From contig CALGXX010000011.1 in NCBI GenBank assembly GCA_937935245.1, forward strand, positions 41,472 to 105,471: a stretch of 64,000 nt of DNA. The letters run 5' to 3'. Below the pieces are notes generated by a model. It was not told the DNA's origin. It saw nothing but the letters and a program-made list of their open reading frames with translations, and ran no database searches. Numbering within the stretch: the first letter of the stretch is position 1; the number at the start of each line of letters is the position of its first letter. The position numbers and the translations under genes were made by a program. This document shows positions 24,593 to 33,692 of this stretch, piece by piece. Origin of the DNA: an uncultured Candidatus Saccharibacteria bacterium. GTDB taxonomy: Bacteria; Patescibacteriota; Saccharimonadia; Saccharimonadales; Saccharimonadaceae.

Positions 24593-26585
24593 CGAAATTA
24601 AAGACCTGTTAAATCGTTATAGCTACGAATACTACACCTTGGACAAGCCGAGTGTGAGCGATGCGGTTTATGACAGCCTGATGGATGAGCTAAAGAAGAT
24701 TGAATCGGATCATCCGGAACTGATTACTATTGATAGTCCTACGCAGCGAGTTGGAAATAAGCTGCTCGACGGTTTTCAAAAAGTGGAGCACGCGCGCCGA
24801 ATGGTCAGTTTGAATGACGTTTTTGATAAAAGTGAAGTTGAAGCGTGGATTGAGCGAACTGATAAATTGATACCGGGTCAGCGACATGAATTTTTTACGG
24901 ATATAAAAATGGACGGCTTGGCGTGCGCGTTGATTTATGTCGATGGTGTATTGTCGCAAGCTGTGACGCGTGGCGATAGTTTTGTTGGCGAAGATGTAAC
25001 GAATAATGTTCGGACTATTAAAAACGTACCGCTTCGTCTGCGTGAAGCGGCGGGTTTTGAAAATTTTTTGCGCGGTCGGACAGAGATTCGTGGCGAAATT
25101 GTTATGTTGAAACGGGATTTTGAGGAGCTTAATAAAAAGCAGAAATCTCTAGGGTTGCCTACATTTGCTAATCCGCGCAATTTGGCTGCGGGGACGATTC
25201 GTCAATTAGATCCTGCGCTGGTGGCGGCGCGTCCGTTGCATTTTCGCGGATATGATGTGATTCGCGATGATAGTTCGGAAGTTCCGACGAATAGTTTTGC
25301 TTACGAGGCCTTGACGGCGCTGGGAATTTCTCGCAATCAGCAGGCTAGTGTTTTTGACAATTTGTCCGACGTGATGAAATTTGTTGATGAATGGAGCGAC
25401 AAGCGCCATGACTTGCCGTTTAATACGGACGGGCTGGTTATTAAGATTAACGATCGAGAGATATACGACAATCTCGGGATGGTGGGCAAAAATCCGCGTG
25501 GGGCGGTGGCTTATAAGTACGCGGCCGAAGAAGCTACAACGATCGTTCGAGATATAGTCATTTCTATTGGGCGAACCGGTGCGGCGACTCCAGTGGCTGT
25601 GTTTGATCCAGTAGTGGTGGCGGGAACTACGGTGCAGCATGCCAGTTTGCATAACGCCGATGAAATTGAACGTTTGGATATCCGACGAGGCGACACTGTG
25701 GTGATTTTTAAGGCGGGCGATATTATTCCGCAAGTTGAGAATGTTTTGAAGGAGCTGCGACCTGCAGATTCTGAGCCAATTGATTATAAAGCAGAGCTAA
25801 AACGGCAATATCCGGAGTTGGAATTTGTGCGACCGGAAGGTGAAGCTGTTTACCGAGTTAAGGGCTCTAACGGTCCGCTGATTTTGAAGCGAGCTCTGGC
25901 GCATTTCGCGTCTAAGGGCGCGCTTGATATTGATACGCTTGGTGAAAAGAACGTGGAAGTTTTGATTGACAATGGTTTGGTCGGCGATTTGGCGGATATT
26001 TTTACGCTTACTAAAGACGATTTGTTGAAGTTGGATCGGTTTGCTGATATTTCTGCGCAAAAGTTAATCTCTGCAATTGCTGATAAAAAAAGTCCAGAGT
26101 TAGAGCGATTTTTATACGGTCTGGGAATCCGTCATATTGGCGCGCAAACGGCGATTGATTTGACGAATCATTTTGAGAGTATGGAAAATTTGGCGAAAGC
26201 GACGATTGATGATTTGCGGAAAGTTGATGGCGTGGGTGAAATTGTTGCCGAATCTGTAGTGGCGTGGTTTGCTGATGACGATAATGTAAAATTGCTCAAT
26301 AAATTCACAGAATTGGGAGTTATTCCTCGGTTTAATAAAAAATCTGGCGGTTTGAGTGGAAAGAGTTTTGTCATCACTGGTACTCTGAAATCTATGGGAC
26401 GCGACGCTGCTGCGGACAAAATTCGTAATCTCGGTGGGGTTTTTCAAACTGCAGTTTCTAAAGACACGACGTATTTGGTGGCTGGTGGTAAGGTTGGTGC
26501 TAGCAAATTGAAAAAGGCTGAGCAATACGGCACGAAAATCATTGACGAAGAAGAACTGTTGAAGATGATAGAAAACGCGGGATGA
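24567..26585 (+). CDS. ligA: NAD-dependent DNA ligase lacking the zinc finger cysteines
   Basis: 672 residues from GTG at 24567, which has GAAAGGTGG upstream; an earlier start 11 codons up would lie deeper in the previous gene. The adenylation domain has the nucleotide-attacking Lys in DIKMDG (Lys114), the OB fold GRTGAATPVAVFDPV, then HhH repeats (GLGIRHIGAQTA, KVDGVGEIVAESV) and a C-terminal BRCT domain (FVITGTLKSMGRDAA). The four-cysteine zinc finger expected near residues 415-440 is absent: the stretch reads RPEGEAVYRVKGSNGPLIL, and the protein has only one Cys (Cys120). It seals nicks in replication and repair. Confidence 0.96.
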   Translation: MTPKKPRIDEIKDLLNRYSYEYYTLDKPSVSDAVYDSLMDELKKIESDHPELITIDSPTQRVGNKLLDGFQKVEHARRMVSLNDVFDKSEVEAWIERTDKLIPGQRHEFFTDIKMDGLACALIYVDGVLSQAVTRGDSFVGEDVTNNVRTIKNVPLRLREAAGFENFLRGRTEIRGEIVMLKRDFEELNKKQKSLGLPTFANPRNLAAGTIRQLDPALVAARPLHFRGYDVIRDDSSEVPTNSFAYEALTALGISRNQQASVFDNLSDVMKFVDEWSDKRHDLPFNTDGLVIKINDREIYDNLGMVGKNPRGAVAYKYAAEEATTIVRDIVISIGRTGAATPVAVFDPVVVAGTTVQHASLHNADEIERLDIRRGDTVVIFKAGDIIPQVENVLKELRPADSEPIDYKAELKRQYPELEFVRPEGEAVYRVKGSNGPLILKRALAHFASKGALDIDTLGEKNVEVLIDNGLVGDLADIFTLTKDDLLKLDRFADISAQKLISAIADKKSPELERFLYGLGIRHIGAQTAIDLTNHFESMENLAKATIDDLRKVDGVGEIVAESVVAWFADDDNVKLLNKFTELGVIPRFNKKSGGLSGKSFVITGTLKSMGRDAAADKIRNLGGVFQTAVSKDTTYLVAGGKVGASKLKKAEQYGTKIIDEEELLKMIENAG

Positions 26586-26605
26586 AAATAATATATAATT
26601 TATAT

Positions 26606-27304
26606 ATGGATAAGATTAAAAAACCGAGACTCTACTGTTTTTCTCCAGCGGTAATGTTGGCGACGTTGACAATTGAAATTATTCTGGCGATATATACTTT
26701 TTGGAAATATAAATTGAATGCCGTGACAAAGATTGTGATCATGCTGTTGATTTGTTTGGCACTGTTTCAATGGGCTGAATATAACGTTTGTGAAGGTGCG
26801 ATTCTTCTGGACAATCTCGGCTGGGCTAAACTTGGCTATATTGCAATTACTATGCTTCCGCCTCTGGGCATTCATTTGATATATGAAATTTCTGGTGATA
26901 AGAGGCGATGGATTCCTGTGCTTGGTTACACTTTTGCCGCAATGTTTATTAGTTATTTTCTATTGGAGGCTAACGGAATTAAGTCTGGGGCTTGCCTGGG
27001 TAATTATGTGATTTTTGAAAATCAGCCGGGCGTCGGAATGTGGTATGGTTTGTATTATTACGGCCTATTATTTGCGGCAATTGCTTATGCGTATATTAGG
27101 AGTAAAACCTCCAGTAAACATATTCGGCGCTCTCTAGGTTCGTTGATTGTGGGGTATGTTCTATTTATGGCGCCTACGACGTTTGTCAATATCATCGATC
27201 CATCGACTATTATCGGAATTCCGTCAATTATGTGTGGATTTGCAGTTTTGATGGCGGTAGTTTTAGCTGGGAAAGTTTTGCCAGAATATGTAAATGATAA
27301 ATGA
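26606..27304 (+). CDS. Seven-helix membrane protein of unknown function
   Basis: 232 residues from the ATG at 26606, about seven hydrophobic helices. The arrangement recalls the 7TM sensory input domain of some histidine kinases, but no kinase follows. An upstream in-frame ATG at 26582 overlaps the ligA stop. TATAAT (26594-26599), however, ends 6 nt before 26606, making the shorter leaderless form likelier. Confidence 0.65.
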   Translation: MDKIKKPRLYCFSPAVMLATLTIEIILAIYTFWKYKLNAVTKIVIMLLICLALFQWAEYNVCEGAILLDNLGWAKLGYIAITMLPPLGIHLIYEISGDKRRWIPVLGYTFAAMFISYFLLEANGIKSGACLGNYVIFENQPGVGMWYGLYYYGLLFAAIAYAYIRSKTSSKHIRRSLGSLIVGYVLFMAPTTFVNIIDPSTIIGIPSIMCGFAVLMAVVLAGKVLPEYVNDK

Positions 27305-27343
27305 TGCTTGTGTTTTTCTGGGCGATAATGCATAATTAAATAT

Positions 27344-27434
27344 GAGCTGGTACGCATAGGGGCATTCTCCTATGCTTGCCAATTGAAAGACAAACACATA
27401 TTCAAATATGCCCCGGGTGGGCGCGTAGCAGCTC
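27344..27434 (+). ncRNA. Candidate pseudoknotted structured RNA or riboswitch
   Basis: Between two genes. Outer stem: GAGCTGGTACGC (27344-27355) against GCGTAGCAGCTC (27423-27434), 11 of 12 pairs. Inside, GCATAGG (27354-27360) and CCTATGC (27369-27375) form a perfect hairpin whose loop GGCAT can pair with ATGCC (27408-27412), extendable to GGGGCAT/ATGCCCC. A competing hairpin CATATT/AATATG (27397-27410) would block that pairing. No known class was recognised. The strand is uncertain, since the pairings also work in reverse; the plus strand is preferred because a Mur-ligase-like gene follows. Confidence 0.45.
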
Positions 27435-27463
27435 TTCTATAATGCTTATGGTATGATATAGTT

Positions 27464-28753
27464 ATGGTTACTGTTTCAAAAAAAAGGGAAGAAAAACTAG
27501 CAAAATTAGTGCGAGAGTTTTTTGCTGTTCATCCAGACGTGAAGCTTGTGGCGATAACTGGTAGCGCTGGAAAGGCTAGTGCGAAAATAGCTATCGGTAC
27601 ACTTTTGGCGCAACAATTTGATATTCAGCTTCGCAATGAAGAGCCGAAGACGAAAGCTGACGTTTTCCTTCAGATGATGGGCGTGAAAATGCCTGAAAAA
27701 GGCTTCTTCAAATGGTGGAAAGTGATGCGCGCCGTAAAGAAGAGAATTAAGGCCGAAAAACCGGAAGTCCAAGTGATTGTTCAGGAATTTAATCCAAAGG
27801 AACTTGGCTACAACGACTGGTTTAAGGCTTACGTCGTGCCGGATATTACGGTTGTAACTTCTGTGACGAATGGTCGAATGCAGGTTGAATATTCCTTGGA
27901 GGAAGTGGCGAATGAGATGATTTCGCTGGCGAATTTCTCGCGAATGGCGATGATAAATCGTGATGACATTGACGGGCGTTTTGCTAGCTTTTTGACAAAT
28001 CCTAATATCACTACTTACGGAAGTGATCCCGTGGCGGAGTATAATTTTGACGATCGTAATTTTTCTCTGAAAGACGGACATCACGGCTTTATTATGTCGC
28101 CGGAAAATCCTAATGGGCTAGAAGTCAATGTTAAGCTAATTGGTGAGCATAATATTCGTCCAGCGATCGTGGCGGCAGCTATTGGTTATGCGTTTGGTGA
28201 AACTGAGGAGAATATAAAAAAGGGCATAGAAAATTTGCGTCCACTGCCTGGCAGGATGAATTTACTGAAGGGCGCGGATAACACTTGGTTGATTGATGAT
28301 AGTTATAGTTCGACGCCGTTGACTGCTTTGGCGGCTTTACAGTCTTTATATCGAATTGAAACTCCGCAGCGCATTGCTGTACTTGGCAATATGAATGGCT
28401 TAAAGGGGATTTTCGAGCAAGCTCACGCTGAACTTGGTTCTCATTGTAGCCCGGATTTGTTGGATTGGGTTGTGACGGTCGGTGAGAAAGCTAATCAATA
28501 TTTAGCGCCAGCTGCGCGCCAAAGAGGCTGTCAGGTGAAGGAGTGTAAGAATGCCATCGAGGCTGGGTCTTTCGTGCGAGACAAATTGAAATCTGAAGGC
28601 GTTGCTCTGTTTAAGGGTTCGAGCGGCGGCGTATGGCTAGAGGAGTCTATAAAAATCAACCTTCATAGCACTGAGGACGATAAATACTTGGTCAGGCAAA
28701 CGCCGGAGTGGATTGCTAGGAAAAACCAATTTTTCTCACAATTTAAAGATTAA
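27464..28753 (+). CDS. Mur ligase family protein
   Basis: 429 residues. The family layout is visible: an ATP loop VAITGSAGKASAK (canonical Mur ligases have G-T-N-G-K-T/S), substrate-domain blocks, GEHNIRPAIVAAAIGYAFG for the central His-Asn, LPGRMNLL and LIDDSYSSTPLTALAAL as in MurF, and a C-terminal Rossmann domain (IAVLGNMNGLKG). It probably joins an amino acid or peptide to a carrier, but may not be MurF itself. TATGAT (27452-27457) ends 6 nt before the ATG. Confidence 0.8.
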   Translation: MVTVSKKREEKLAKLVREFFAVHPDVKLVAITGSAGKASAKIAIGTLLAQQFDIQLRNEEPKTKADVFLQMMGVKMPEKGFFKWWKVMRAVKKRIKAEKPEVQVIVQEFNPKELGYNDWFKAYVVPDITVVTSVTNGRMQVEYSLEEVANEMISLANFSRMAMINRDDIDGRFASFLTNPNITTYGSDPVAEYNFDDRNFSLKDGHHGFIMSPENPNGLEVNVKLIGEHNIRPAIVAAAIGYAFGETEENIKKGIENLRPLPGRMNLLKGADNTWLIDDSYSSTPLTALAALQSLYRIETPQRIAVLGNMNGLKGIFEQAHAELGSHCSPDLLDWVVTVGEKANQYLAPAARQRGCQVKECKNAIEAGSFVRDKLKSEGVALFKGSSGGVWLEESIKINLHSTEDDKYLVRQTPEWIARKNQFFSQFKD

Positions 28754-28794
28754 TGTGATATATTAAATTCAAGGTATATAAAATAAGGGGGAAT

Positions 28795-29877
28795 ATGGAT
28801 CAAGGTAATCAACCTGCACCGCAGCCGCAATATAACGGCGTGCCGATGCAACCAAAAAAGAAGAAAACGGGATTGATAATTGGCATAGTGCTGGGAGTTA
28901 TAGCTCTTATTGCTATTATTTCTGCTGTGCTAGTTTATTTCTTGTGGTGGCAGAATCCAGAAAAGATGGTTACGGATGCTGTGTCTAACGCTATTATGAC
29001 AAAGAAGATGAATGCCGACGGTAAGGTAGTTATTGACATGCGTGACCAAGGAAAAATAGAGCTAAACGTAAAGACTGCTACTGATTCGGGGAAATCAAAG
29101 GCGAACATTGACGCTAAGCTTAATATCAAAGGGGTCGAAAAGAGTATTCCACTAGATGGTGATATGGTTCTTGGCGATGATGGGACGATATATGTGAAAA
29201 TAAATAACTTTAAGGACTTGTATGGTACTTTGCTTGAAATAGTTATGGAGTCTTCGTCTGGCGGCAAGGCGTCAAGGGCTCAAATAGAAACTTACCGTGA
29301 TCAGACTTTGAGAAAGATGAGCTCTGAGATAGATAAAATGAGCAATACATGGATGAAGGTTTCTCCAGATGAAATCGGTAGCGAATACAAGTGTGGAATT
29401 AACGCTCTGAAGAAAATTCAAAGTGACGAAAGTGTCCGCAAGGAGGTAGTTCAACTTTATCAAAAGAATAGCTTCTTCACTATAAAAGACTCAAAGATTA
29501 GCGATCGTAATGGCGGGCGTGGTTTTGAACTAAAGGGTGATAACAGTAAATTGTCGAAATTTAATGATGAGTTTAAAAATTCGTCAGCAGGCAAGGCGCT
29601 CAGTAAGTGTGGAAAATCGAATAGCTACAAGAGTAGTGATTCATCATCTATTGACACGGCTTCATTGAAGGTGTGGGTTGATAGGTCATCTCATGAGCTG
29701 AAAGCCTTGGAGTTGAAAGGTGATGGCAAGAAGGCTTCTGTAGAAATTTCATTTGACATTAATATGAATAAGTCTGAGGAAATTAAGGCACCGTCGGACG
29801 CTGAAAGCTTGAAAGAGTTTGTAGAAGGTTTTATGAGCGGATATTCGAGCGGATTGCCATCAACCTCAACCAGGTAA
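28795..29877 (+). CDS. Membrane-anchored extracytoplasmic protein of unknown function
   Basis: 360 residues. A Pro/Gln-rich cytoplasmic tail (NQPAPQPQYNG) and lysines lead into one membrane helix (residues 25-50). A long Lys/Ser/Asp-rich outer domain follows with repeated beta-strand patterns such as KVVIDMRDQGKIELNVKT, loosely like LppX/LprG-type lipid-binding folds. Two cysteines (near residues 200 and 275) could bond. No family is confirmed. GGGGGAA is its ribosome binding site and a strong hairpin follows the stop. Confidence 0.6.
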   Translation: MDQGNQPAPQPQYNGVPMQPKKKKTGLIIGIVLGVIALIAIISAVLVYFLWWQNPEKMVTDAVSNAIMTKKMNADGKVVIDMRDQGKIELNVKTATDSGKSKANIDAKLNIKGVEKSIPLDGDMVLGDDGTIYVKINNFKDLYGTLLEIVMESSSGGKASRAQIETYRDQTLRKMSSEIDKMSNTWMKVSPDEIGSEYKCGINALKKIQSDESVRKEVVQLYQKNSFFTIKDSKISDRNGGRGFELKGDNSKLSKFNDEFKNSSAGKALSKCGKSNSYKSSDSSSIDTASLKVWVDRSSHELKALELKGDGKKASVEISFDINMNKSEEIKAPSDAESLKEFVEGFMSGYSSGLPSTSTR

Positions 29878-29895
29878 GTGATTTAATTGCCTAAT

Positions 29896-29926
29896 AATAA
29901 TCCCGTTCGTAATGAGCGGGATTATT
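29896..29926. terminator. Strong hairpin terminator, probably bidirectional
   Basis: AATAATCCCGTTC (29896-29908) pairs with GAGCGGGATTATT (29914-29926), 13 bp with one G-U. The T tract is short. The leuS -10 box starts at 29930. Confidence 0.8.
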
Positions 29927-29942
29927 TGCTATAATTACAGAT

Positions 29943-32450
29943 ATGAGACGCTATAATCCGACAGAAATTGAACAAAAATGGCAAAACAAATGGGAGGCTG
30001 ACGGCACCTACGCGGTTGATTTTAATGACACGACCCGACCGAAATATTACAGCTTGAGTATGCTTCCGGGGATTACGGGGGCTGGTATTCACATTGGACA
30101 TGGTCGTACTTTTCAATTTGCTGACATCAAGGCACGATTCAAGCGTCAGCAGGGTTATAATGTCTATCATCCAATCGGCTGGGACAGCTTTGGTCTGCCG
30201 GTTGAAAATTATGCTATTAAAGTCGGGAAAACGCCGCGTGTAGCGCACGACGAAGCGAAGGTTCATTTTAAGGAGCAATTGAAGCGACTTGGGTTTAGTT
30301 ATGATTGGACAAAAGAAATTTCTACAGCCGATCCAGAATACTACAAATGGACTCAGTGGATTTTTACACAATTATACAAGCACGATTTGGCATATCAAAA
30401 AGAGCAGCCGCAATGGTGGTGTGAAACTGATAACACAGTGCTTGCTAACGAACAGGTTGAAGGTGGCAAATGTTGGCGCTGCGGTAATCCTGTGACCAAG
30501 CGAAATCTCAAGCAGTGGTTTTTCCGAATTACGGCGTATGCAGATGAAATTTTAGAGGCAACCGATGCGCTTGATTGGACGGAAATGGTTAAAACCATGC
30601 AGAAAAATTGGATTGGTCGATCAGTTGGCGCGGAAGTTGAATTTGCGGTTAGTGGTCAAGATTCCAAGATTACAGTTTTTACAACTCGTCCTGACACGTT
30701 ATTTGGCGCGACGTATGTAGCTTTGGCGCCGGAGCATCCTCTGATTTCTCAGTTGGTCAATTCTGATACGCGCGAAAAGGTTGAAGCGTATATCCAGGCT
30801 TCGCAACAGAAATCTGATGTTGAACGCCAAGAGAATAAAGAGAAAACTGGCGTATTTACAGGAAGTTATGTCATAAACCCAGTCAATGGTCAAAAATTGC
30901 CGATTTGGGTGGCGGATTATGTTTTGGGTGGCTATGGAACCGGCGCGGTTATGGCGGTGCCAGCACACGACGAGCGCGATTTTGCGTTTGCTGAGAAGTT
31001 TGACTTGCCGATTATCCAGGTTATTGATAAGCCTGAACATTCAGCCGACGCTGGCTGTTATTCTGGTGAAGGCGAGTTGATAAATTCCGGACAATTCAAC
31101 GGCACCAGGAGCGAGGATGCTCGCGAGCAAATTGTTGCGTGGCTGGAGCAGCAGAATTCTGGGCGAAGCAAAACCACGTATAAAATGCGCGATTGGTTGA
31201 TTTCTCGTCAGCGCTATTGGGGCGCTCCGATTCCAATTGTCCACGTTGATGGTCGTACGCCAATTGCCGTGGCTGATGAGTGTTTGCCGGTGATTTTACC
31301 AGAGGTAGAGAACTTTAAGCCAACGGGCGGGAATACTTCTGTTTTGGCTCAAGTTGATAATTGGGTACGAGTCTGGGTGGATGTTGAAACTGGAAAAACT
31401 GTGCCGATCACGGAAAATAAGCCTGACGGTGACAATTGGGTAGAAGGTCGGCGCGAGACTGACACTTTGGACGGCTATGCTTGTTCTAGTTGGTATTTCT
31501 TGCGATATCTCGATCCGCACAATGATAATGAAGCGTGGAATCCTGAGAGAATTAACCATTGGATGCCGGTTGATTATTACAATGGCGCCGACCACGCCGT
31601 GGCCCACTTGCTATACAGTCGTTTCTGGATGCGATTTTTCTATAAGCTCGGTCTCGTTCCAACTCCCGAACCTTTCAAGCGAATGATGTACAATGCGTAC
31701 ATTATGGCTCCAGATGGTCAGAAAATGTCCAAGTCTAAGGGCAATGTCATTGATCCAATGGAGATTATGGATAGCGGATACGGTGCCGACGCGCTGCGAG
31801 TTTACGAAATGTTCATCGCGCCTTATGACATGGATGCGCCATGGGATCCTCGTGGCGTTCCGGGAACTTATCGATTCTTAAATCGAGCATGGAATTTGGT
31901 TCAGGAGTTTGTTGGTAAGAATAACGATTCAAGTAATTCTCCTGAAATGGATGAAAAAACAACTCAAGAATTATTGCGATTAACTCACTCGACGATTAAA
32001 AAAGTTACTCGCGACATCGAAGATGAGAAGTTTAATACAGCCGTGGCTTCGATGATGGAAATGGTCAATGGTCTATATAAGATAAAAGAATCGCACGGAA
32101 TTGACATATCGGACGAGTGGCGATTTGCATTAGAAAGTTTGATTCAGATTTTGGCGCCTTTTGCTCCGCATATCACAGAGGAATTGTGGCGTGAAATGGG
32201 TCATGATGATACGGTTCACGTTGGCCACTGGCCAAAGTGGGATGAAAAATATCTAAAGAGTAGTGTGATGACTATTATAGTTCAAGTGAATGGCAAGCTT
32301 CGTGCGAAACTTGAACTGTCGAGTGATATGGACAAGCAGGGTGTTGAAGAAGCGGCTCTGGCTGATGAGAATGTCCAGAAGTTCACAAACAATAAACCAC
32401 CTAAAAAGATGGTTTATGTTCCAGGTAAGTTGGTGAATATTGTGGTTTAG
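29943..32450 (+). CDS. leuS: Leucyl-tRNA synthetase
   Basis: 835 residues, full length class I enzyme. HIGH appears as HIGHGRT and KMSKS as GQKMSKSKGNV. A CP1 editing domain has FTTRPDTLFGATY and AVPAHDERDFAFA. The zinc-type knuckle CWRCGNPV is present, and a C-terminal anticodon-binding region follows. It charges tRNA-Leu, two of which are encoded at 21.5-21.9 kb. TATAAT (29930-29935) ends 7 nt before the ATG: leaderless. Confidence 0.98.
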   Translation: MRRYNPTEIEQKWQNKWEADGTYAVDFNDTTRPKYYSLSMLPGITGAGIHIGHGRTFQFADIKARFKRQQGYNVYHPIGWDSFGLPVENYAIKVGKTPRVAHDEAKVHFKEQLKRLGFSYDWTKEISTADPEYYKWTQWIFTQLYKHDLAYQKEQPQWWCETDNTVLANEQVEGGKCWRCGNPVTKRNLKQWFFRITAYADEILEATDALDWTEMVKTMQKNWIGRSVGAEVEFAVSGQDSKITVFTTRPDTLFGATYVALAPEHPLISQLVNSDTREKVEAYIQASQQKSDVERQENKEKTGVFTGSYVINPVNGQKLPIWVADYVLGGYGTGAVMAVPAHDERDFAFAEKFDLPIIQVIDKPEHSADAGCYSGEGELINSGQFNGTRSEDAREQIVAWLEQQNSGRSKTTYKMRDWLISRQRYWGAPIPIVHVDGRTPIAVADECLPVILPEVENFKPTGGNTSVLAQVDNWVRVWVDVETGKTVPITENKPDGDNWVEGRRETDTLDGYACSSWYFLRYLDPHNDNEAWNPERINHWMPVDYYNGADHAVAHLLYSRFWMRFFYKLGLVPTPEPFKRMMYNAYIMAPDGQKMSKSKGNVIDPMEIMDSGYGADALRVYEMFIAPYDMDAPWDPRGVPGTYRFLNRAWNLVQEFVGKNNDSSNSPEMDEKTTQELLRLTHSTIKKVTRDIEDEKFNTAVASMMEMVNGLYKIKESHGIDISDEWRFALESLIQILAPFAPHITEELWREMGHDDTVHVGHWPKWDEKYLKSSVMTIIVQVNGKLRAKLELSSDMDKQGVEEAALADENVQKFTNNKPPKKMVYVPGKLVNIVV

Positions 32451-32513
32451 GAAATAATCTACCTTTTATTATTGTAAAAAGTTAGTATCATTATCTAATT
32501 TGCAGGCAAGCTC

Positions 32514-32542
32514 TTGAGATTGTCTAATAAAAAAGGTATAAT
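32514..32542 (+). promoter_or_regulatory. Promoter of the rpmF-nusB-rnc operon
   Basis: TTGAGA (32514-32519), 17-bp spacer, TATAAT (32537-32542). It predicts a leader of about 36 nt carrying AGAGGAG before rpmF. Confidence 0.75.
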
Positions 32543-32584
32543 GGTATGTAAGTTTTATGACAGCCTAAAAGAGGAGAATAAATT

Positions 32585-32731
32585 ATGGCACAACCTAAGA
32601 AACAGAGTAGCCCACGTAAAACTGGTCTTCGTCGCAGCCACTTGGTATTAAAATTGGCACGTCGCGTTAACGCAACTTCACCAGTTAAAGTGAAGACAAC
32701 CAAGCGTGAAACCGGTAAAACAACAAAATAA
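32585..32731 (+). CDS. rpmF: Ribosomal protein bL32
   Basis: 48 residues, too short for most ORF filters: MAQPKKQSSPRKTGLRRSHL followed by a basic tail. The M-A-x-P-K-K start and R-R-S-H motif are the bL32 signature. The zinc cysteines found in many bL32 proteins are absent. It has a strong AGAGGAG ribosome binding site and lies 24 nt before nusB. Confidence 0.92.
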   Translation: MAQPKKQSSPRKTGLRRSHLVLKLARRVNATSPVKVKTTKRETGKTTK

Positions 32732-32755
32732 TAATTACGAACAGGACGCTTAATA

Positions 32756-33214
32756 ATGGCATCAAACCGTCATTTGGGACGAATTGTCGCACTGCAAACA
32801 CTTTATGAACATGAATTTCGCAAAGAGGTTGGTGATAGCGATGTTGATTATAAGACTATTTTGAAGCGTAATTTGGCTGAATATAAATCATCGGTTGATG
32901 ATATTGAATTTATCGATAATTTGATTAGCGGCGTACTTTCGACGCAGAGTCAATTGGACGAGAAATTGCAGCCATTGGCGCCAGAATGGCCTATTAGTCA
33001 GTTGCCGCGAATTGATCGGGCGGTACTTAGAATTGGTTTATATGAATTGCTATATTGTGCAGATACCGTTCCGCCAAAAGTGGTGATTAACGAAGCGGTA
33101 GAATTAGCGAAAGCGTTCGGTTCGGATAACTCGGGTAAGTTTGTGAATGGCGTGCTTGGCACGGCACTCCGTACTCTCGTGGAGGAGTCCGACAGTGAGA
33201 ACAAGCAACTTTGA
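32756..33214 (+). CDS. nusB: Transcription antitermination factor NusB
   Basis: 152 residues, all helical. The NusB pattern is clear: RIVALQTLYEHEF at the N-terminus, PISQLPRIDRAVLRIGLYELLY in the middle, and PPKVVINEAVELAKAFG with GKFVNGVLG at the end. NusB pairs with NusE/S10 on boxA RNA in rRNA operons. The 3' end overlaps the following NUDIX gene by 20 nt. Confidence 0.95.
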   Translation: MASNRHLGRIVALQTLYEHEFRKEVGDSDVDYKTILKRNLAEYKSSVDDIEFIDNLISGVLSTQSQLDEKLQPLAPEWPISQLPRIDRAVLRIGLYELLYCADTVPPKVVINEAVELAKAFGSDNSGKFVNGVLGTALRTLVEESDSENKQL

Positions 33215-33692
33215 TAAGATAAAAAAATATTTTGGTGGCAGCAAGAAGCCATTGATTCAGGAAATTGTACGCGAGCCAACTGCCGGTGGCGTGATTTTTC
33301 GTCGTAATAAAAAGGGCGAGGCAGAGTTTTTGCTATATCAGGACGCTCGCGACCGCTGGACAATTCCCAAAGGGCACATTGAGCCAGGTGAAACAGCTCA
33401 AGTGACGGCTCGTAGGGAAATCGGCGAGGAAACTGGGCTGAAGAAAATTGAACTGCACGGCTGGCTTGGTAAGGTGAATTTTCGTTATCGTCGAATCGAT
33501 AAATTGGTATTGATGACAACGCAAGTTTATCTAGTTAAGGCGTTGGATCCTAATGAGAAACTCCAAAAGGAAGAGTGGATGAATGGTCTTAAATGGTTTA
33601 GTTTTCATGAGGCGCTGGATGAAGTTGAATATGAAGATATTGGCAAGCTGATTCTTTTGGCAATGAAACGAATTAGACAGGAGAATTTATAA
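33195..33692 (+). CDS. NUDIX hydrolase (Ap4A-hydrolase-like)
   Basis: 165 residues from GTG at 33195, with GGAGGAG 7 nt upstream inside nusB. The Nudix box is GHIEPGETAQVTARREIGEETGL, preceded by RWTIPKGHIE, an arrangement typical of diadenosine polyphosphate or MutT-type hydrolases. It sits between nusB and rnc with overlaps, so it is cotranscribed with RNA-processing genes; an RNA 5'-pyrophosphohydrolase activity is possible but unproven. Confidence 0.85.
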   Translation: MRTSNFDKIKKYFGGSKKPLIQEIVREPTAGGVIFRRNKKGEAEFLLYQDARDRWTIPKGHIEPGETAQVTARREIGEETGLKKIELHGWLGKVNFRYRRIDKLVLMTTQVYLVKALDPNEKLQKEEWMNGLKWFSFHEALDEVEYEDIGKLILLAMKRIRQENL

